From positions 124,001 through 188,000 of the forward strand of contig NZ_JAFJYB010000002.1 of assembly GCF_018777385.1 (NCBI RefSeq): 64,000 bases of DNA. Direction: 5' to 3'. The notes below the pieces were generated by a model, which did no database searches, was not told the origin of the DNA, and saw only the letters and a list, made by a program, of their open reading frames with translations. Origin of the DNA: Candidatus Symbiopectobacterium endolongispinus. GTDB taxonomy: Bacteria; Pseudomonadota; Gammaproteobacteria; Enterobacterales; Enterobacteriaceae. Below, in pieces: positions 18,050 to 27,320 of this stretch (position 1 is its first letter; each line of letters opens with the position of its first letter). Both the position numbers and the translations under genes were made by a program.

Positions 18050-19364
18050 GGGTCTTCCCTTGTTGTGGTGGCTGAAGGCATGATAATGGCGTATTAAATC
18101 GCCAGAGGTCACCACCATGGACGAAAAGTCTCTCTACGCTCATATCCTCAACCTGTCTATTCCGTGGCAGGTAAAGTCTCTTTCTCTCGATGAAAATGCC
18201 GGTTCTGTTACCGTTACAGTTGAGATTGCGAAAAACACTCAGTTAACCTGTCCAACCTGCGGGAAATCTTGTCCTATTCACGATCACCGACATCGTAAAT
18301 GGCGCCATCTCGATACCTGTCAGTTCGCGACAATAGTCGAAGCTGATGTACCCCGTATTATGTGCCCGGAGCATGGCTACCAGACGCTGTCTGTTCCATG
18401 GGCCGGCCCCGGTAGCCGGTATACGCTGTTGTTCGAGTCGTTCGTTATCTCATGGCTGAAAATCAGCACCGTGGATGCCGTCAGGAAACAGCTGAGGCTG
18501 AGCTGGAATGCTGTCGATAATATTATGCAACGGGCGGTTAAGCGTGGACTGGCCCGTCGAAAAACACCTCAGGCCGCACGTCATCTCTGTGTTGATGAGG
18601 TCGCTTTCAAAAAGGGGCATCAGTACGTCACCGTTATCTCTGATACCCAAGGACAGGCATTGGAACTCAAAGATGATCGCGGAGTTGAAAGTCTTGCTGG
18701 CTATCTCCGGAGTCTGGGTGACCGCCAGATTGAATCCATTAAAACCCTGTCGATGGACATGAATCTATCCTATATAAGCGCAGCGCGGCTCCATCTGCCT
18801 AACGCGGTGGAGAAGATCGCGTTCGACCACTTCCATGTAGCGAAAATGCTCTGTGCCGTCGTAGATAAAACACGACAGTTGGAGATGAAAACCATCCCGT
18901 TACCGGCACGAAAAAGTGCACATCGTTCCCGTTATCTGTGGTTGTACGGTCGCCATAAACGTCATGGTCGAATAGCAGAAAGACTGGAAGCAGCGCAGAT
19001 GGTTCTGCCTGATACCAGCCGTTGCTGGGCAATGAAGGCGCTGGCCCGGGAACTCTGGAACCGCCGGTATGACGAACACAGCAGGCGTCTGTGGCTGGAA
19101 TGGATAGGGATGGCAAAAGACGTTGGTGTCCCGCTACTAAGCAGCGCCGCCCGGACGTTACGTAAACGACTGTACGGGATCCTGAATGCCATGAAACACA
19201 GGGTATCAAACGGTAATGCAGAGTCACTAAACAGCAAGATAAGGCTGCTGCGGATCAAGTCCAGAGGATACCGGAACAAAGAACGCTTTAAGGTGGCAGT
19301 GATGTTCCATTACGGCAGGTTAAACATGGGGTTATGAGTCTCCCACCATGATAGGGGAAGACCC
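18050..19364 (+). mobile_element. ISL3-family insertion sequence, copy 1
   Basis: A 1315-bp element with imperfect terminal inverted repeats (left GGGTCTTCCCTTGTTGTGG, right end complement GGGTCTTCCCCTATCATGG) and one transposase gene. It is flanked by acaaatac (18042-18049) and ataaatac (19365-19372), a near-perfect 8-bp target duplication as expected for ISL3. The target was apparently the LexA box upstream of ssb. Copy 2 at 24386 encodes an identical protein, so both moved recently. Confidence 0.95.
18117..19337 (+). CDS. ISL3-family transposase
   Basis: A 406-codon intact transposase. An N-terminal zinc-binding domain has CPTCGKSCPIHDHRHRKWRH and a second pair MCPEHGY. The DDE transposase domain has VDEVAFKKGHQYVTVISD, MDMNLSYISA and FDHFHVAKML. 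The C-terminal GNAESLNSKIRLLRIKSRGY with its Glu is typical of the family. It catalyses DNA strand exchange at the element's ends. The ATG lies 67 bp inside the left end. Both copies in the window encode the same protein, and the element should be mobile. Confidence 0.95.
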   Translation: MDEKSLYAHILNLSIPWQVKSLSLDENAGSVTVTVEIAKNTQLTCPTCGKSCPIHDHRHRKWRHLDTCQFATIVEADVPRIMCPEHGYQTLSVPWAGPGSRYTLLFESFVISWLKISTVDAVRKQLRLSWNAVDNIMQRAVKRGLARRKTPQAARHLCVDEVAFKKGHQYVTVISDTQGQALELKDDRGVESLAGYLRSLGDRQIESIKTLSMDMNLSYISAARLHLPNAVEKIAFDHFHVAKMLCAVVDKTRQLEMKTIPLPARKSAHRSRYLWLYGRHKRHGRIAERLEAAQMVLPDTSRCWAMKALARELWNRRYDEHSRRLWLEWIGMAKDVGVPLLSSAARTLRKRLYGILNAMKHRVSNGNAESLNSKIRLLRIKSRGYRNKERFKVAVMFHYGRLNMGL

Positions 19365-19378
19365 ATAAATACCCAGTA
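19365..19378. promoter_or_regulatory. right part of the split LexA box upstream of ssb
   Basis: ATAAATACCCAGTA directly follows the right end of the IS. It supplies the CAG half of the operator whose other half is at 18036-18049. With 1.3 kb between the halves LexA should no longer bind as a dimer. Confidence 0.65.
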
Positions 19379-19502
19379 TTCTAATGCAACAATGTAACCA
19401 ATAAAAAAGTATGGATGCAACATCGCGGGTACTCAGCACAGGGCTGGCATGTTATGATTTCTGGCTTAGACTTTACGTATTGACTCATCAGGAGACACAA
19501 GC

Positions 19503-20045
19503 ATGGCCAGCAGAGGCGTTAATAAAGTGATTCTTGTCGGGAATCTGGGACAAGACCCGGAAGTCCGTTATCTGCCGAACGGTGGTGCCGTTGCTAACCT
19601 GACTCTGGCCACGTCAGATACCTGGCGCGACAAGCAGACCGGCGAGCAGAAAGAGCGCACAGAATGGCACCGCGTCACGCTGTACGGAAAGCTGGCTGAA
19701 GTGGCTGGAGAATACCTGCGCAAAGGCTCACAGGTGTATGTTGAAGGTCAACTGCGCACGCGTAAATGGCAGGATCAGGGCGGGCAGGATCGTTACACCA
19801 CGGAAGTAGTGGTAGACATTTCCGGCTCCATGCAGATGCTGGGCGGCCGTCAGGGCGGTGGTGCCCCGGCAAGCGGCAACGCAGGCAACAACGCACCGCA
19901 GGGTGGCTGGGGACAACCGCAGCAGCCTCAGGGTGGTCAGGCCTTCAGCGGCGGCGCACAGCAAGCACCGCGCCAACAGAACAATGCTCCGATGCCTGGC
20001 GGCAATGAACCTCCTATGGACTTTGACGACGATATTCCGTTTTAA
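19503..20045 (+). CDS. ssb: single-stranded DNA-binding protein SSB
   Basis: Intact, 180 codons, SD AGGAGA before ATG 19503. The OB-fold (residues 1-112) begins [20 protein letters not shown] and includes [20 protein letters not shown] and [12 protein letters not shown] Gly/Gln-rich linker follows, then the acidic tip MDFDDDIPF that recruits repair and replication proteins. SSB coats single-stranded DNA at forks. The usual divergent neighbour uvrA is not found in this window; IS copy 1 sits 138 bp upstream. Essential, and kept while neighbours decay. Confidence 0.98.
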   Translation: MASRGVNKVILVGNLGQDPEVRYLPNGGAVANLTLATSDTWRDKQTGEQKERTEWHRVTLYGKLAEVAGEYLRKGSQVYVEGQLRTRKWQDQGGQDRYTTEVVVDISGSMQMLGGRQGGGAPASGNAGNNAPQGGWGQPQQPQGGQAFSGGAQQAPRQQNNAPMPGGNEPPMDFDDDIPF

Positions 20046-20061
20046 GTTGTTGGTTCAGCAA

Positions 20062-20097
20062 AAACATAACACCCTGCTAAAGCAGGGCGTTATGTTT
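20062..20097. terminator. bidirectional terminator after ssb
   Basis: Long stem AAACATAACACCCTGC ... GCAGGGCGTTATGTTT with a TAAA loop and one A-C mismatch, 16 bp after the ssb stop. It can serve ssb and the convergent gene at 20149. Confidence 0.8.
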
Positions 20098-20148
20098 GAA
20101 ACATTCATGTTGAAATATTCATAATGGTACGACACCGCCCGCCATCCA

Positions 20149-20673
20149 CTATTTCACCATTCCCCCGTTATACAACTCATCGCCCCTTCCTGAATTAATC
20201 ATTTCTTCAATATACTGCCGACGCTCAGAGCGCGCTCTCGCACTCTTCGCTCGATTTTCCAGATATTGCTCCTCTCGTTCGCGTATAACTTGCATGTTTT
20301 TTTGTGAGCGATTAAAGCTGGCACTAGCGCTTTTACTCAACGTGTCAATGGTTACCTTGATCTTTTCCAGGTTGGCCATTTTTGATGCATGATGCGGGTA
20401 AGAAGATATTTCTATTTTACCTGTCAGTTGCTTTACACGCGCGCTTACCGTGTCTATATCCGTTAACACCCGCATAAGGCTGTTTGCATTAGGACGCTGC
20501 CAGAGTGTAGGATTTCGCAAATCGCAATTAAATGTCGTCACCTGATTTTCAACGTATTTCACGGCCTTTCTCAATTCCAGGATATCCTTCATGCGGACCG
20601 TTTTGGCACTGGTTGTGGTTTCTCCATTGGCCGCACTGGTTTGATTACTGTTTGCTGTCGAAATACTTATCAT
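20149..20673 (-). CDS. hypothetical protein, 174 aa, Ser/Thr-rich start and charged coiled-coil tail
   Basis: Not recognised. The ORF is intact and convergent with ssb. The first 25 residues are rich in Ser, Thr and Asn with no hydrophobic core (MISISTANSNQTSAANGETT), the middle is mixed helix (ILELRKAVKYVENQVTTFN; LEKIKVTIDTLSKSASASF), and the last third is highly charged and likely helical (VIREREEQYLENRAKSARAR). No signal peptide or membrane segment. The polar N-terminus is of the kind seen in type III secretion substrates, but nothing nearby supports that and it is only a resemblance. Intactness among pseudogenes suggests it is real. Confidence 0.55.
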   Translation of the reverse strand: MISISTANSNQTSAANGETTTSAKTVRMKDILELRKAVKYVENQVTTFNCDLRNPTLWQRPNANSLMRVLTDIDTVSARVKQLTGKIEISSYPHHASKMANLEKIKVTIDTLSKSASASFNRSQKNMQVIREREEQYLENRAKSARARSERRQYIEEMINSGRGDELYNGGMVK

Positions 20674-20784
20674 TACCGCTGATACCCTTCCATTATTAAA
20701 TTCAGCGGAAATGCTATAAGGTGATCAACGGATAATCTTCCATTTACAGTTCGCTATCATGGTCCCGTCCGGCGTCTGAATCGA

Positions 20785-21390
20785 TTATCGCAACGCGTGC
20801 TGTGTTTCCCGCTCAGCCACCTGTGCTTTTGCCGTTTTTTGCATTATTCGGCGCAAGCTGGAAAGCCCAACATCATGTTGATAAAGGTATTCATAAGCGC
20901 TCGCGTCCGGTGCCAGGTTCTCCAGCAAGATGCGATCCTGTTCCAGCACGGCCCAGTGCAATTTCTCTAAACGGTTTCGGTACATAAAACGCCACATATC
21001 ACGCTGCTAGCCCGCCACACAGCGAATACGCCAGAAAAAACGCGGCAGTTTCGTTATCTTCCAACACTACCATGCTGACAGCCCAGAAAGGTCCGCCGGG
21101 CCAGAAACGTTGCTGATAGGGAATTGAAAACCGCATCCAGTAAACACCACTGATGCCTAACTCTACCCAATCAAAATTAATGCCAGGTTGGTTTTTTTCT
21201 TGAAGATAAAACCGCTTGATGTTGGATCGAGCACTATCTCTGCTTTACGCGTCCCCAGAGCCATGGAATGAGAAGCGGAATGCTGGTCACGTTCACCCGG
21301 CCCACTGAGACATTGTCCGGTTTTAATATCAAACACCGCGCCGAGTAAGGAGCACTCAACGCTATCGTCTTCGAACAACAATAAAATTGA
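20785..21390 (-). pseudogene. Rieske-type oxygenase or ferredoxin-domain protein, degraded
   Basis: Pieces in several frames. VECSLLGAVFDIKTGQCLSGP (21381-21300) resembles the second half of a Rieske [2Fe-2S] site (CxxHGxxFDxxTGxCxxGP), with the His position reading Leu. After a frameshift comes NFDWVELGISGVYW and RFWPGGPFWAVSMVV. The last ORF (MWRFMYRNRLEKLHWAVLEQ DRILLENL split by frame) resembles the C-terminal part of ring-hydroxylating oxygenases. Much is missing or shifted, including the first Rieske Cys-His pair. Identification is tentative. Confidence 0.45.
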
Positions 21391-21529
21391 TGCTTAAATC
21401 GTCAAGGATGGTGGTAAATCAAGAGTGGAATTTGTTAAAAGGCGCTATCCAGATACAGGCAGTGTTGATGGGAAAAGCAATAAACGCTGAGACGGCAAGG
21501 GCAACGCCAGTAAGTGACGCTGCACACGC

Positions 21530-22202
21530 TTAACGTAATGTATATCCCCCGTCGCAATAGAGCGTGTTTCCCGTCATGTGTGTATTGTCGATCAGGAACA
21601 GCGCCGTGTCGGCCTGCTCTTCTACCGTAGCAGGGCGTTGCAACACATTGAGTTTGCACCACTGTTGGTAAGCCGCTTTGCGCACCTGCGCCGGACGTTG
21701 CTGCCACAGCGTGCTGTCGGTCGTTCCCGGTGATAAGCAGTTTATCCTGCGTGGGGTCAGTTCAACGGCCAGTCCGCGCGCCAAACCATCCAGGGCCGCA
21801 TTGCACGCGGCATAAGCGGCCCCCGACATAAATACCACCGCCGCATCCGGCAACAGCGAGGGCAGCGCAGCATAAACCGCCCAATATTGTCCCCAAAATT
21901 TTGCCTGAAACAGCGCTTCGCTGGTCTCCAGGCTCCCCTCCTGAAACGCACCCGTAGTGTAAGATGCAGCGGGCGTAAACAACCCGGCAAGAGAGGTGGT
22001 TTGCGCAAAGAAGGCGGCCAGAGAAGCGCGATCGGTAATGTCAACAGCATAGGCGGATGCCCGCTCGCCGAGTGACCGGAGCGCAGTGGCCCGCTTTTGC
22101 GCCGAACGTCCGTCAATCGCCGCGCGCGACCAATCGCTGAGCCAGAGCGAATCCAATGCCTGAAGTGCCACCAATAATGGCGTAAGTCTGTGTCTTTTTC
22201 AT
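21530..22202 (-). pseudogene. short-chain dehydrogenase/reductase, broken
   Basis: From ATG 22202 the minus strand reads MKKTQTYAIIGGTSGIGFAL, a TGxxxGxG-type loop, then meets a stop in the first frame after ALAQRLVARGD. The main ORF continues RASAYAVDITDRASLAAFFA, VVFMSGAAYAACNAALDGLA and INCLSPGTTDSTLWQQRP, ending LYCDGGYTLR. The segment between the SGA and YAACNAALDG is shorter than usual, so a small internal deletion may have removed part of the active-site region; the YxxxK motif is replaced by YAACN. Divergent from the LysR fragment at 22287, which probably regulated it. Confidence 0.7.
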
Positions 22203-22286
22203 AAAACAGAGCTTATTGACGAATATCATTCCGGTAAAATGAAATAAACTATCAACATTCATTCCTGAAATTCAGCAATAGGCGTT

Positions 22287-22964
22287 ATGCGACATTACCC
22301 TGGAGATGACATCGGCGTATTTCTGGCCGTATGTGACAGCGGCAACTTCACCACAGCAGCAGCCCTGCTAGGGCTCACCCCTTCAGCGGTCACCAAAGCC
22401 ATTCAGCGCCTTGAAAACCGCCTGAAAACCCCATTATTTACCCGCACCACTCGTCAGCAGACCATAACGGCAGAGGGTGTGATTTATCGGGATGCCTGCC
22501 GAACAGCAAGACACGAGGTTGATCGCGTCGAAATGCTGCTTGCCAGTATCACAGCAGAACCCGCAGGCCAGCTAGCGGTAAGCGTACCGCCGCTGCTCGG
22601 CGCTCAGGTCGTCACACCCACCCTGTTGGCGCTGTGCCAGCAGTGGCCGCAATTGAGTATCAGTGTTTCAGCCTCTGTCGAAATGGCCAACTTGTTCGAT
22701 GGATCAGTCGATCTTGCCGTGCGTGTAGGAGAGCTGCCGGATGCGGCGGGGATTGTCGCCAAAAGGTTAGGCACGCAACGCATCGTCCTGTGCGGCACAC
22801 CAGGCTACTTTGCTCAGTTACCACCGCTTCACGGCATAGACGATCTCCATCGCCACATCCTGATCGGCACGCTGAAAGAGGGCTATGCCGCCCCCTGGCA
22901 CTTTCAGTTGGCGGACAAAACACATCGAGTGATGACACCTGATACCCGTTTATTGCTGGATGGC
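22287..22964 (+). pseudogene. LysR-family regulator, 3' truncated (5' half of a chimeric ORF)
   Basis: Residues 1-226 of a 401-codon ORF are a normal LysR regulator: helix-turn-helix VFLAVCDSGNFTTAAALLGL and LFTRTTRQQTITAEG, then effector domain GQLAVSVPPLLGAQVVTPTL, LAVRVGELPDAAGIVAKRLG and HILIGTLKEGYAAPW. At about residue 226 (RLLLDGA) it stops resembling LysR and passes, in frame, into a metal-type ABC permease. About 70 C-terminal residues are lost. It is divergent from the SDR pseudogene. The product might still fold and bind DNA but lacks its end. Confidence 0.8.
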
Positions 22965-23478
22965 GCACTGATGGGATGTATCGCGCCCACGCTCAGTGCC
23001 ACGCCGCTGGGTTGCTTTTTGTTGCTACGCCGCATGAGTTTGATCGGCGATGCGCTATCGCACACGGTGCTGCCCGGCGTCGCCATTGGGTATCTGCTCT
23101 CCGGCATGTCGCTGTTGGCAATGGGGACCGGCGGATTTATCGCCGGACTGATCGTGGCGCTGCTTTCCGGTTTTGTTAGTCGTAACACGGCGTTAAAAGA
23201 GGACGCCAGCTTCGCCGGGCTCTATCTGGGTTCGCTAGCGCTCGGTGTGACGTTAGTGTCACTGCGCGGCCCCAGTGTTGATCTGCTACACGTGCTGTTT
23301 GGATCAATTTTGGCGGTCGATCGCGGCGCGTTGATCGATATCGGCCTGATCTGCTCGGTCTCGATACTGCTGTTGGCATGTCTCTATCGTGCGCTGGTGA
23401 TCGAATCATTTGATACCACCTTTATGCAGCTCGCCTCACCGCGAGGACGTACGCTGATCCACGCGTTATTTCTCGCAC
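22962..23478 (+). pseudogene. ABC-3 family metal transporter permease fragment (3' half of the chimera)
   Basis: Residues ~226-397 of the chimeric ORF read ALMGCIAPTLSATPLGCFLL, MSLIGDALSHTVLPGVAIGY and GPSVDLLHVLFGSILAVDRG with several membrane segments. This is the ABC-3 permease family (zinc, manganese or iron uptake, ZnuB/SitC-like). The first few residues and everything after [16 protein letters not shown] are missing; at 23478 the sequence jumps into the 3'-truncated, oppositely oriented dsdA. No ABC ATPase or binding protein gene is nearby, so this piece came from elsewhere by deletion or rearrangement. Confidence 0.8.
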
Positions 23479-24246
23479 AAACTGGGCTTTGAGCCGGTCG
23501 CCGGCAACCACATAGCCAAGAAATAGCGAGCGAGAATTCTCGTCATCAATAAAAAAGCAGTAGGGATCGTCCTGCGCGGCTTTGCGTCCTTGTTCAACGG
23601 CGACGCCGTAATCCTGTTGATATTCCACGACGTCAACGCCGTGTGCGCGCAATCTGTCTTTTTTCCATTGGCGCGCATCCGCCGACATGTGTACCGAAAC
23701 CTTGAAGCCCAGGGTCGCCCCCATAATTCCGATCGACATACCGAGATTGCCGGTCGACCCCACGGCAATACGGTATTGGCTAAAGAAGTGCCGCGCATCT
23801 TCGTTCGCCAGTTGACGATAATCATCCGTGACGGTAATCAATCCCGCCTGTAACGCCAATTGTTCCGCGTGTACCAGCACTTCATAGATACCGACGCGCG
23901 CCTTGATCGAGCCGGAAATCGGCAAGTGGCTATCTTTTTTCAGCCACAGTTTTCCAGGCAATGCCTTGCCGTATCGTGAATCCAGCGCGGTTTGCATCGC
24001 GGCGATGTCAACCATATCATACTCAATGATGCCTTCACTCGCCGCCAACGCGGGAAAAACCTGGCGGAGATAGGGAGCAAAACGGCGTAAGCGCGCATCC
24101 GCCGCCTGCACATCCGCGTGCCCAAGCCCGACGTAGGGCAACCCCTCGGCAAGCGTGGTGCTCTCTGGGTTAAACCAGGTCACGTCACGTAGCGCAACCA
24201 GGCAGGCCATGAGCGGATCGCGCTCAATCAGCGTTTTGATGTGAAT
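23479..24246 (-). pseudogene. dsdA: D-serine dehydratase, 3' truncated
   Basis: The product matches DsdA from near its start ([21 protein letters not shown]) through [20 protein letters not shown], which contains the PLP-binding Lys, [20 protein letters not shown] and [20 protein letters not shown], ending at RLKAQF where the ABC permease fragment begins. About the last third of the ~440-residue enzyme is gone. KARGG, invariant as I recall it, reads KARVG here (Gly to Val). No clear start codon remains; 24246 is approximate. DsdA deaminates D-serine to pyruvate; dead. Confidence 0.85.
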
Positions 24247-24251
24247 ATCAA

Positions 24252-24385
24252 CTATTGTTTCCCTGTCTCCCTTTCGCCTAATGCTTCGCCAACCATACGC
24301 CGAATCCCAACCGGGATCATCTGCGGCAGCATCACCCACGTTGCCAAAAAAACGTACCGATACGCGATGTCGATATGGATATCTG
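24252..24385 (-). pseudogene. C-terminal tail of an unidentified membrane protein cut by IS copy 2
   Basis: An open frame enters from the IS edge and reads [20 protein letters not shown] and [18 protein letters not shown] stop. It contains one hydrophobic stretch followed by a basic/acidic tail, as at the end of a transporter. The stop overlaps the dsdA start region, suggesting it was the gene upstream of dsdA, possibly a permease. The rest is missing beyond the IS. Confidence 0.4.
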
Positions 24386-25700
24386 GGGTCTTCCCTTGTT
24401 GTGGTGGCTGAAGGCATGATAATGGCGTATTAAATCGCCAGAGGTCACCACCATGGACGAAAAGTCTCTCTACGCTCATATCCTCAACCTGTCTATTCCG
24501 TGGCAGGTAAAGTCTCTTTCTCTCGATGAAAATGCCGGTTCTGTTACCGTTACAGTTGAGATTGCGAAAAACACTCAGTTAACCTGTCCAACCTGCGGGA
24601 AATCTTGTCCTATTCACGATCACCGACATCGTAAATGGCGCCATCTCGATACCTGTCAGTTCGCGACAATAGTCGAAGCTGATGTACCCCGTATTATGTG
24701 CCCGGAGCATGGCTACCAGACGCTGTCTGTTCCATGGGCCGGCCCCGGTAGCCGGTATACGCTGTTGTTCGAGTCGTTCGTTATCTCATGGCTGAAAATC
24801 AGCACCGTGGATGCCGTCAGGAAACAGCTGAGGCTGAGCTGGAATGCTGTCGATAATATTATGCAACGGGCGGTTAAGCGTGGACTGGCCCGTCGAAAAA
24901 CACCTCAGGCCGCACGTCATCTCTGTGTTGATGAGGTCGCTTTCAAAAAGGGGCATCAGTACGTCACCGTTATCTCTGATACCCAAGGACAGGCATTGGA
25001 ACTCAAAGATGATCGCGGAGTTGAAAGTCTTGCTGGCTATCTCCGGAGTCTGGGTGACCGCCAGATTGAATCCATTAAAACCCTGTCGATGGACATGAAT
25101 CTATCCTATATAAGCGCAGCGCGGCTCCATCTGCCTAACGCGGTGGAGAAGATCGCGTTCGACCACTTCCATGTAGCGAAAATGCTCTGTGCCGTCGTAG
25201 ATAAAACACGACAGTTGGAGATGAAAACCATCCCGTTACCGGCACGAAAAAGTGCACATCGTTCCCGTTATCTGTGGTTGTACGGTCGCCATAAACGTCA
25301 TGGTCGAATAGCAGAAAGACTGGAAGCAGCGCAGATGGTTCTGCCTGATACCAGCCGTTGCTGGGCAATGAAGGCGCTGGCCCGGGAACTCTGGAACCGC
25401 CGGTATGACGAACACAGCAGGCGTCTGTGGCTGGAATGGATAGGGATGGCAAAAGACGTTGGTGTCCCGCTACTAAGCAGCGCCGCCCGGACGTTACGTA
25501 AACGACTGTACGGGATCCTGAATGCCATGAAACACAGGGTATCAAACGGTAATGCAGAGTCACTAAACAGCAAGATAAGGCTGCTGCGGATCAAGTCCAG
25601 AGGATACCGGAACAAAGAACGCTTTAAGGTGGCAGTGATGTTCCATTACGGCAGGTTAAACATGGGGTTATGAGTCTCCCACCATGATAGGGGAAGACCC
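24386..25700 (+). mobile_element. ISL3-family insertion sequence, copy 2
   Basis: 1315 bp, same ends and orientation as copy 1. The flanks are gatatctg on the left and ttatatat on the right, which do not form a target duplication. That points to recombination or an adjacent deletion after insertion: on its left lies a truncated gene, on its right a diguanylate cyclase gene end. Confidence 0.95.
24453..25673 (+). CDS. ISL3-family transposase
   Basis: Identical 406-residue protein to that at 18117: zinc-ribbon-like N-terminus, DDE domain (VDEVAFKKGHQ; MDMNLSYISA), and C-terminal Glu region GNAESLNSKIRLL. Intact and presumably active. Identity of the two copies over their full coding length indicates recent transposition or gene conversion. 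Confidence 0.95.
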   Translation: MDEKSLYAHILNLSIPWQVKSLSLDENAGSVTVTVEIAKNTQLTCPTCGKSCPIHDHRHRKWRHLDTCQFATIVEADVPRIMCPEHGYQTLSVPWAGPGSRYTLLFESFVISWLKISTVDAVRKQLRLSWNAVDNIMQRAVKRGLARRKTPQAARHLCVDEVAFKKGHQYVTVISDTQGQALELKDDRGVESLAGYLRSLGDRQIESIKTLSMDMNLSYISAARLHLPNAVEKIAFDHFHVAKMLCAVVDKTRQLEMKTIPLPARKSAHRSRYLWLYGRHKRHGRIAERLEAAQMVLPDTSRCWAMKALARELWNRRYDEHSRRLWLEWIGMAKDVGVPLLSSAARTLRKRLYGILNAMKHRVSNGNAESLNSKIRLLRIKSRGYRNKERFKVAVMFHYGRLNMGL

Positions 25701-25746
25701 TTATATATACAGTTATAGTCTAGCGTTATCTTCACTCCCGCAATCT

Positions 25747-27320
25747 TCAAGCACCTGTAGCCAGTACCACGCGATTACGGCCTTCCTGCTTGGCGCGGTA
25801 GAGCGCTTTATCAGCCAACTTCAGTGCCTGATCGATGGTAAAATCGCCGTTTTTGTCCGCGCGCCACAGGGAAACGCCCAGTGAAATGGTGATATGACCC
25901 GCAGGAGATGCCATCGCCTCCGTGCTGGTGCGCAGCCGCTCGGCGATCTGCTCGGCAATTTCCTGTGACGTTTCCGGGAGCAGCACTAAAAATTCCTCGC
26001 CGCCGCTGCGGCACAAAATATCGCTGTCGCGAGAACCATCTCTTAACTGCTCCGCGATAAATTTGATGACCGCATCCCCTGTATCATGACTGAAGGTGTC
26101 GTTAACACGTTTAAAATGGTCGATATCCAGTGCGATAATGGAGAAATCCCGGTGCAGGGTATGCCAATGCTTCAGAATAGTGTCCAGCCCACGGCGGTTG
26201 TACAGGCCGGTCATGGGATCAGTTTGCGCTTCGAAACGCAGTTTGCCAATCTTTTGCTGTAACGGATTGATCCCAATCAGCATGGCCTGTTTGAGTTGTG
26301 TGGCCTCAAAATACCAGGATGGAATCTTGTCGATATCCTCGGAAATATCGTTGGCATCCATCTTATTGGCGCTGCGCGCCAGCAGCCAAAGCGGCTGAGC
26401 AATCAGACGAGCCAGCAACCAAACGCACAAAACGGTCAGCAGTGCCAATGGCAGGGTGTGGCGCAGGACGTTGAACATCAGCCCTTCAAGTGGCTTCAAT
26501 GTTTCTAACGTTGGCCGCAGGGCGACAACTTCCCAACCCGTGGCGGGAACGATTGCAAAGCCTGCCAGCATCTTCTCACCGACGTAGTTCACCATTTGTT
26601 GGCTGCCGTTCGTCGGGCCTTGATGAGGGACCACCAGATTATTGGTTTCCGTTTGCCAGATACGCCCGTTATCTTTGTGATAGAGCATGCGCCGCTGGCT
26701 GTCAGTCACATAAATATAGGAGCCATCACGATAGTAGTGTTGCCCGAGCAGGGTATTCAGGATGCTGGTTTTTTTCAGATAGATAGAACCACCGACAAAC
26801 CCCAGATAGCGCCCAGACCGATCGAAAATGGGGCTGGATATCAAGACAATCAGATTTTCTGCCGCTGAGATATAGGGCTGGCTGATCAGCGGCACGCGCT
26901 CTTTAAGCGCAGCCAGTGCGCCCTCGGTGGTAAGCTTATGCCCGATAAGTTGGAAAGTATCCGGCGACGTGGCGCGCACTACGCCTTTGGCATCTGCCAC
27001 CAGCACGGAATTAAAACTGTGAGTTTGTAAACGTAGCCGATCGGCTTCTTGTACCAGATTAACCGTATCGTTAAAGTCTTCTGCCAGGATTGTGGCGCTG
27101 TAGGCCAACTGCTGTTGCGCATTCTCAAAAAAGTCTGCGTTTCGGCGGCCAACTTGCTGGCATAAACCCGGTTTGATTCCAGCGTATTGGTAATCAACAA
27201 ATCGCGCTGCACGCGATAGGTAGCATAAAAGCTATTCGCAAGCGTGATCAGGGCACTCATTACCGCCAATAGCAGGATTAAACGGCGTAATCCGACATGA
27301 TGAAATACGCTAGAAGACAT
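25747..27320 (-). pseudogene. membrane diguanylate cyclase (dCACHE-GGDEF), frameshifted near N-terminus
   Basis: Rebuilt length about 524 residues. The first membrane segment is LRRLILLLAVMSALITLANS; then comes a periplasmic sensor domain of dCACHE type (FNSVLVADAKGVVRATSPDT; FVGGSIYLKKTSIL), a second membrane segment (LPLALLTVLCVWLLARLIAQ), HAMP-like linker, and a C-terminal GGDEF domain with TDPMTGLYNRRGLD, active-site SGGEEF and the inhibitory RxxD site (RDSD) five residues upstream. It would make cyclic di-GMP from GTP. The only lesion seen is one base missing from a T run near 27125-27130 between residues ~67 and 68. Low-level product by slippage or restart at ATG 27108 is possible, without the first membrane segment. 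Confidence 0.85.

Noticed and set aside
17699-18118. Minus-strand 139-codon ORF overlapping the budC end and IS copy 1 left end
   Set aside because: No recognisable motif, spans the IS boundary, and runs antisense to the budC pseudogene; chance frame.
18799-19279. Long antisense ORFs inside both ISL3 transposases
   Set aside because: They repeat identically in both copies because the IS is identical; they are shadows of the transposase.
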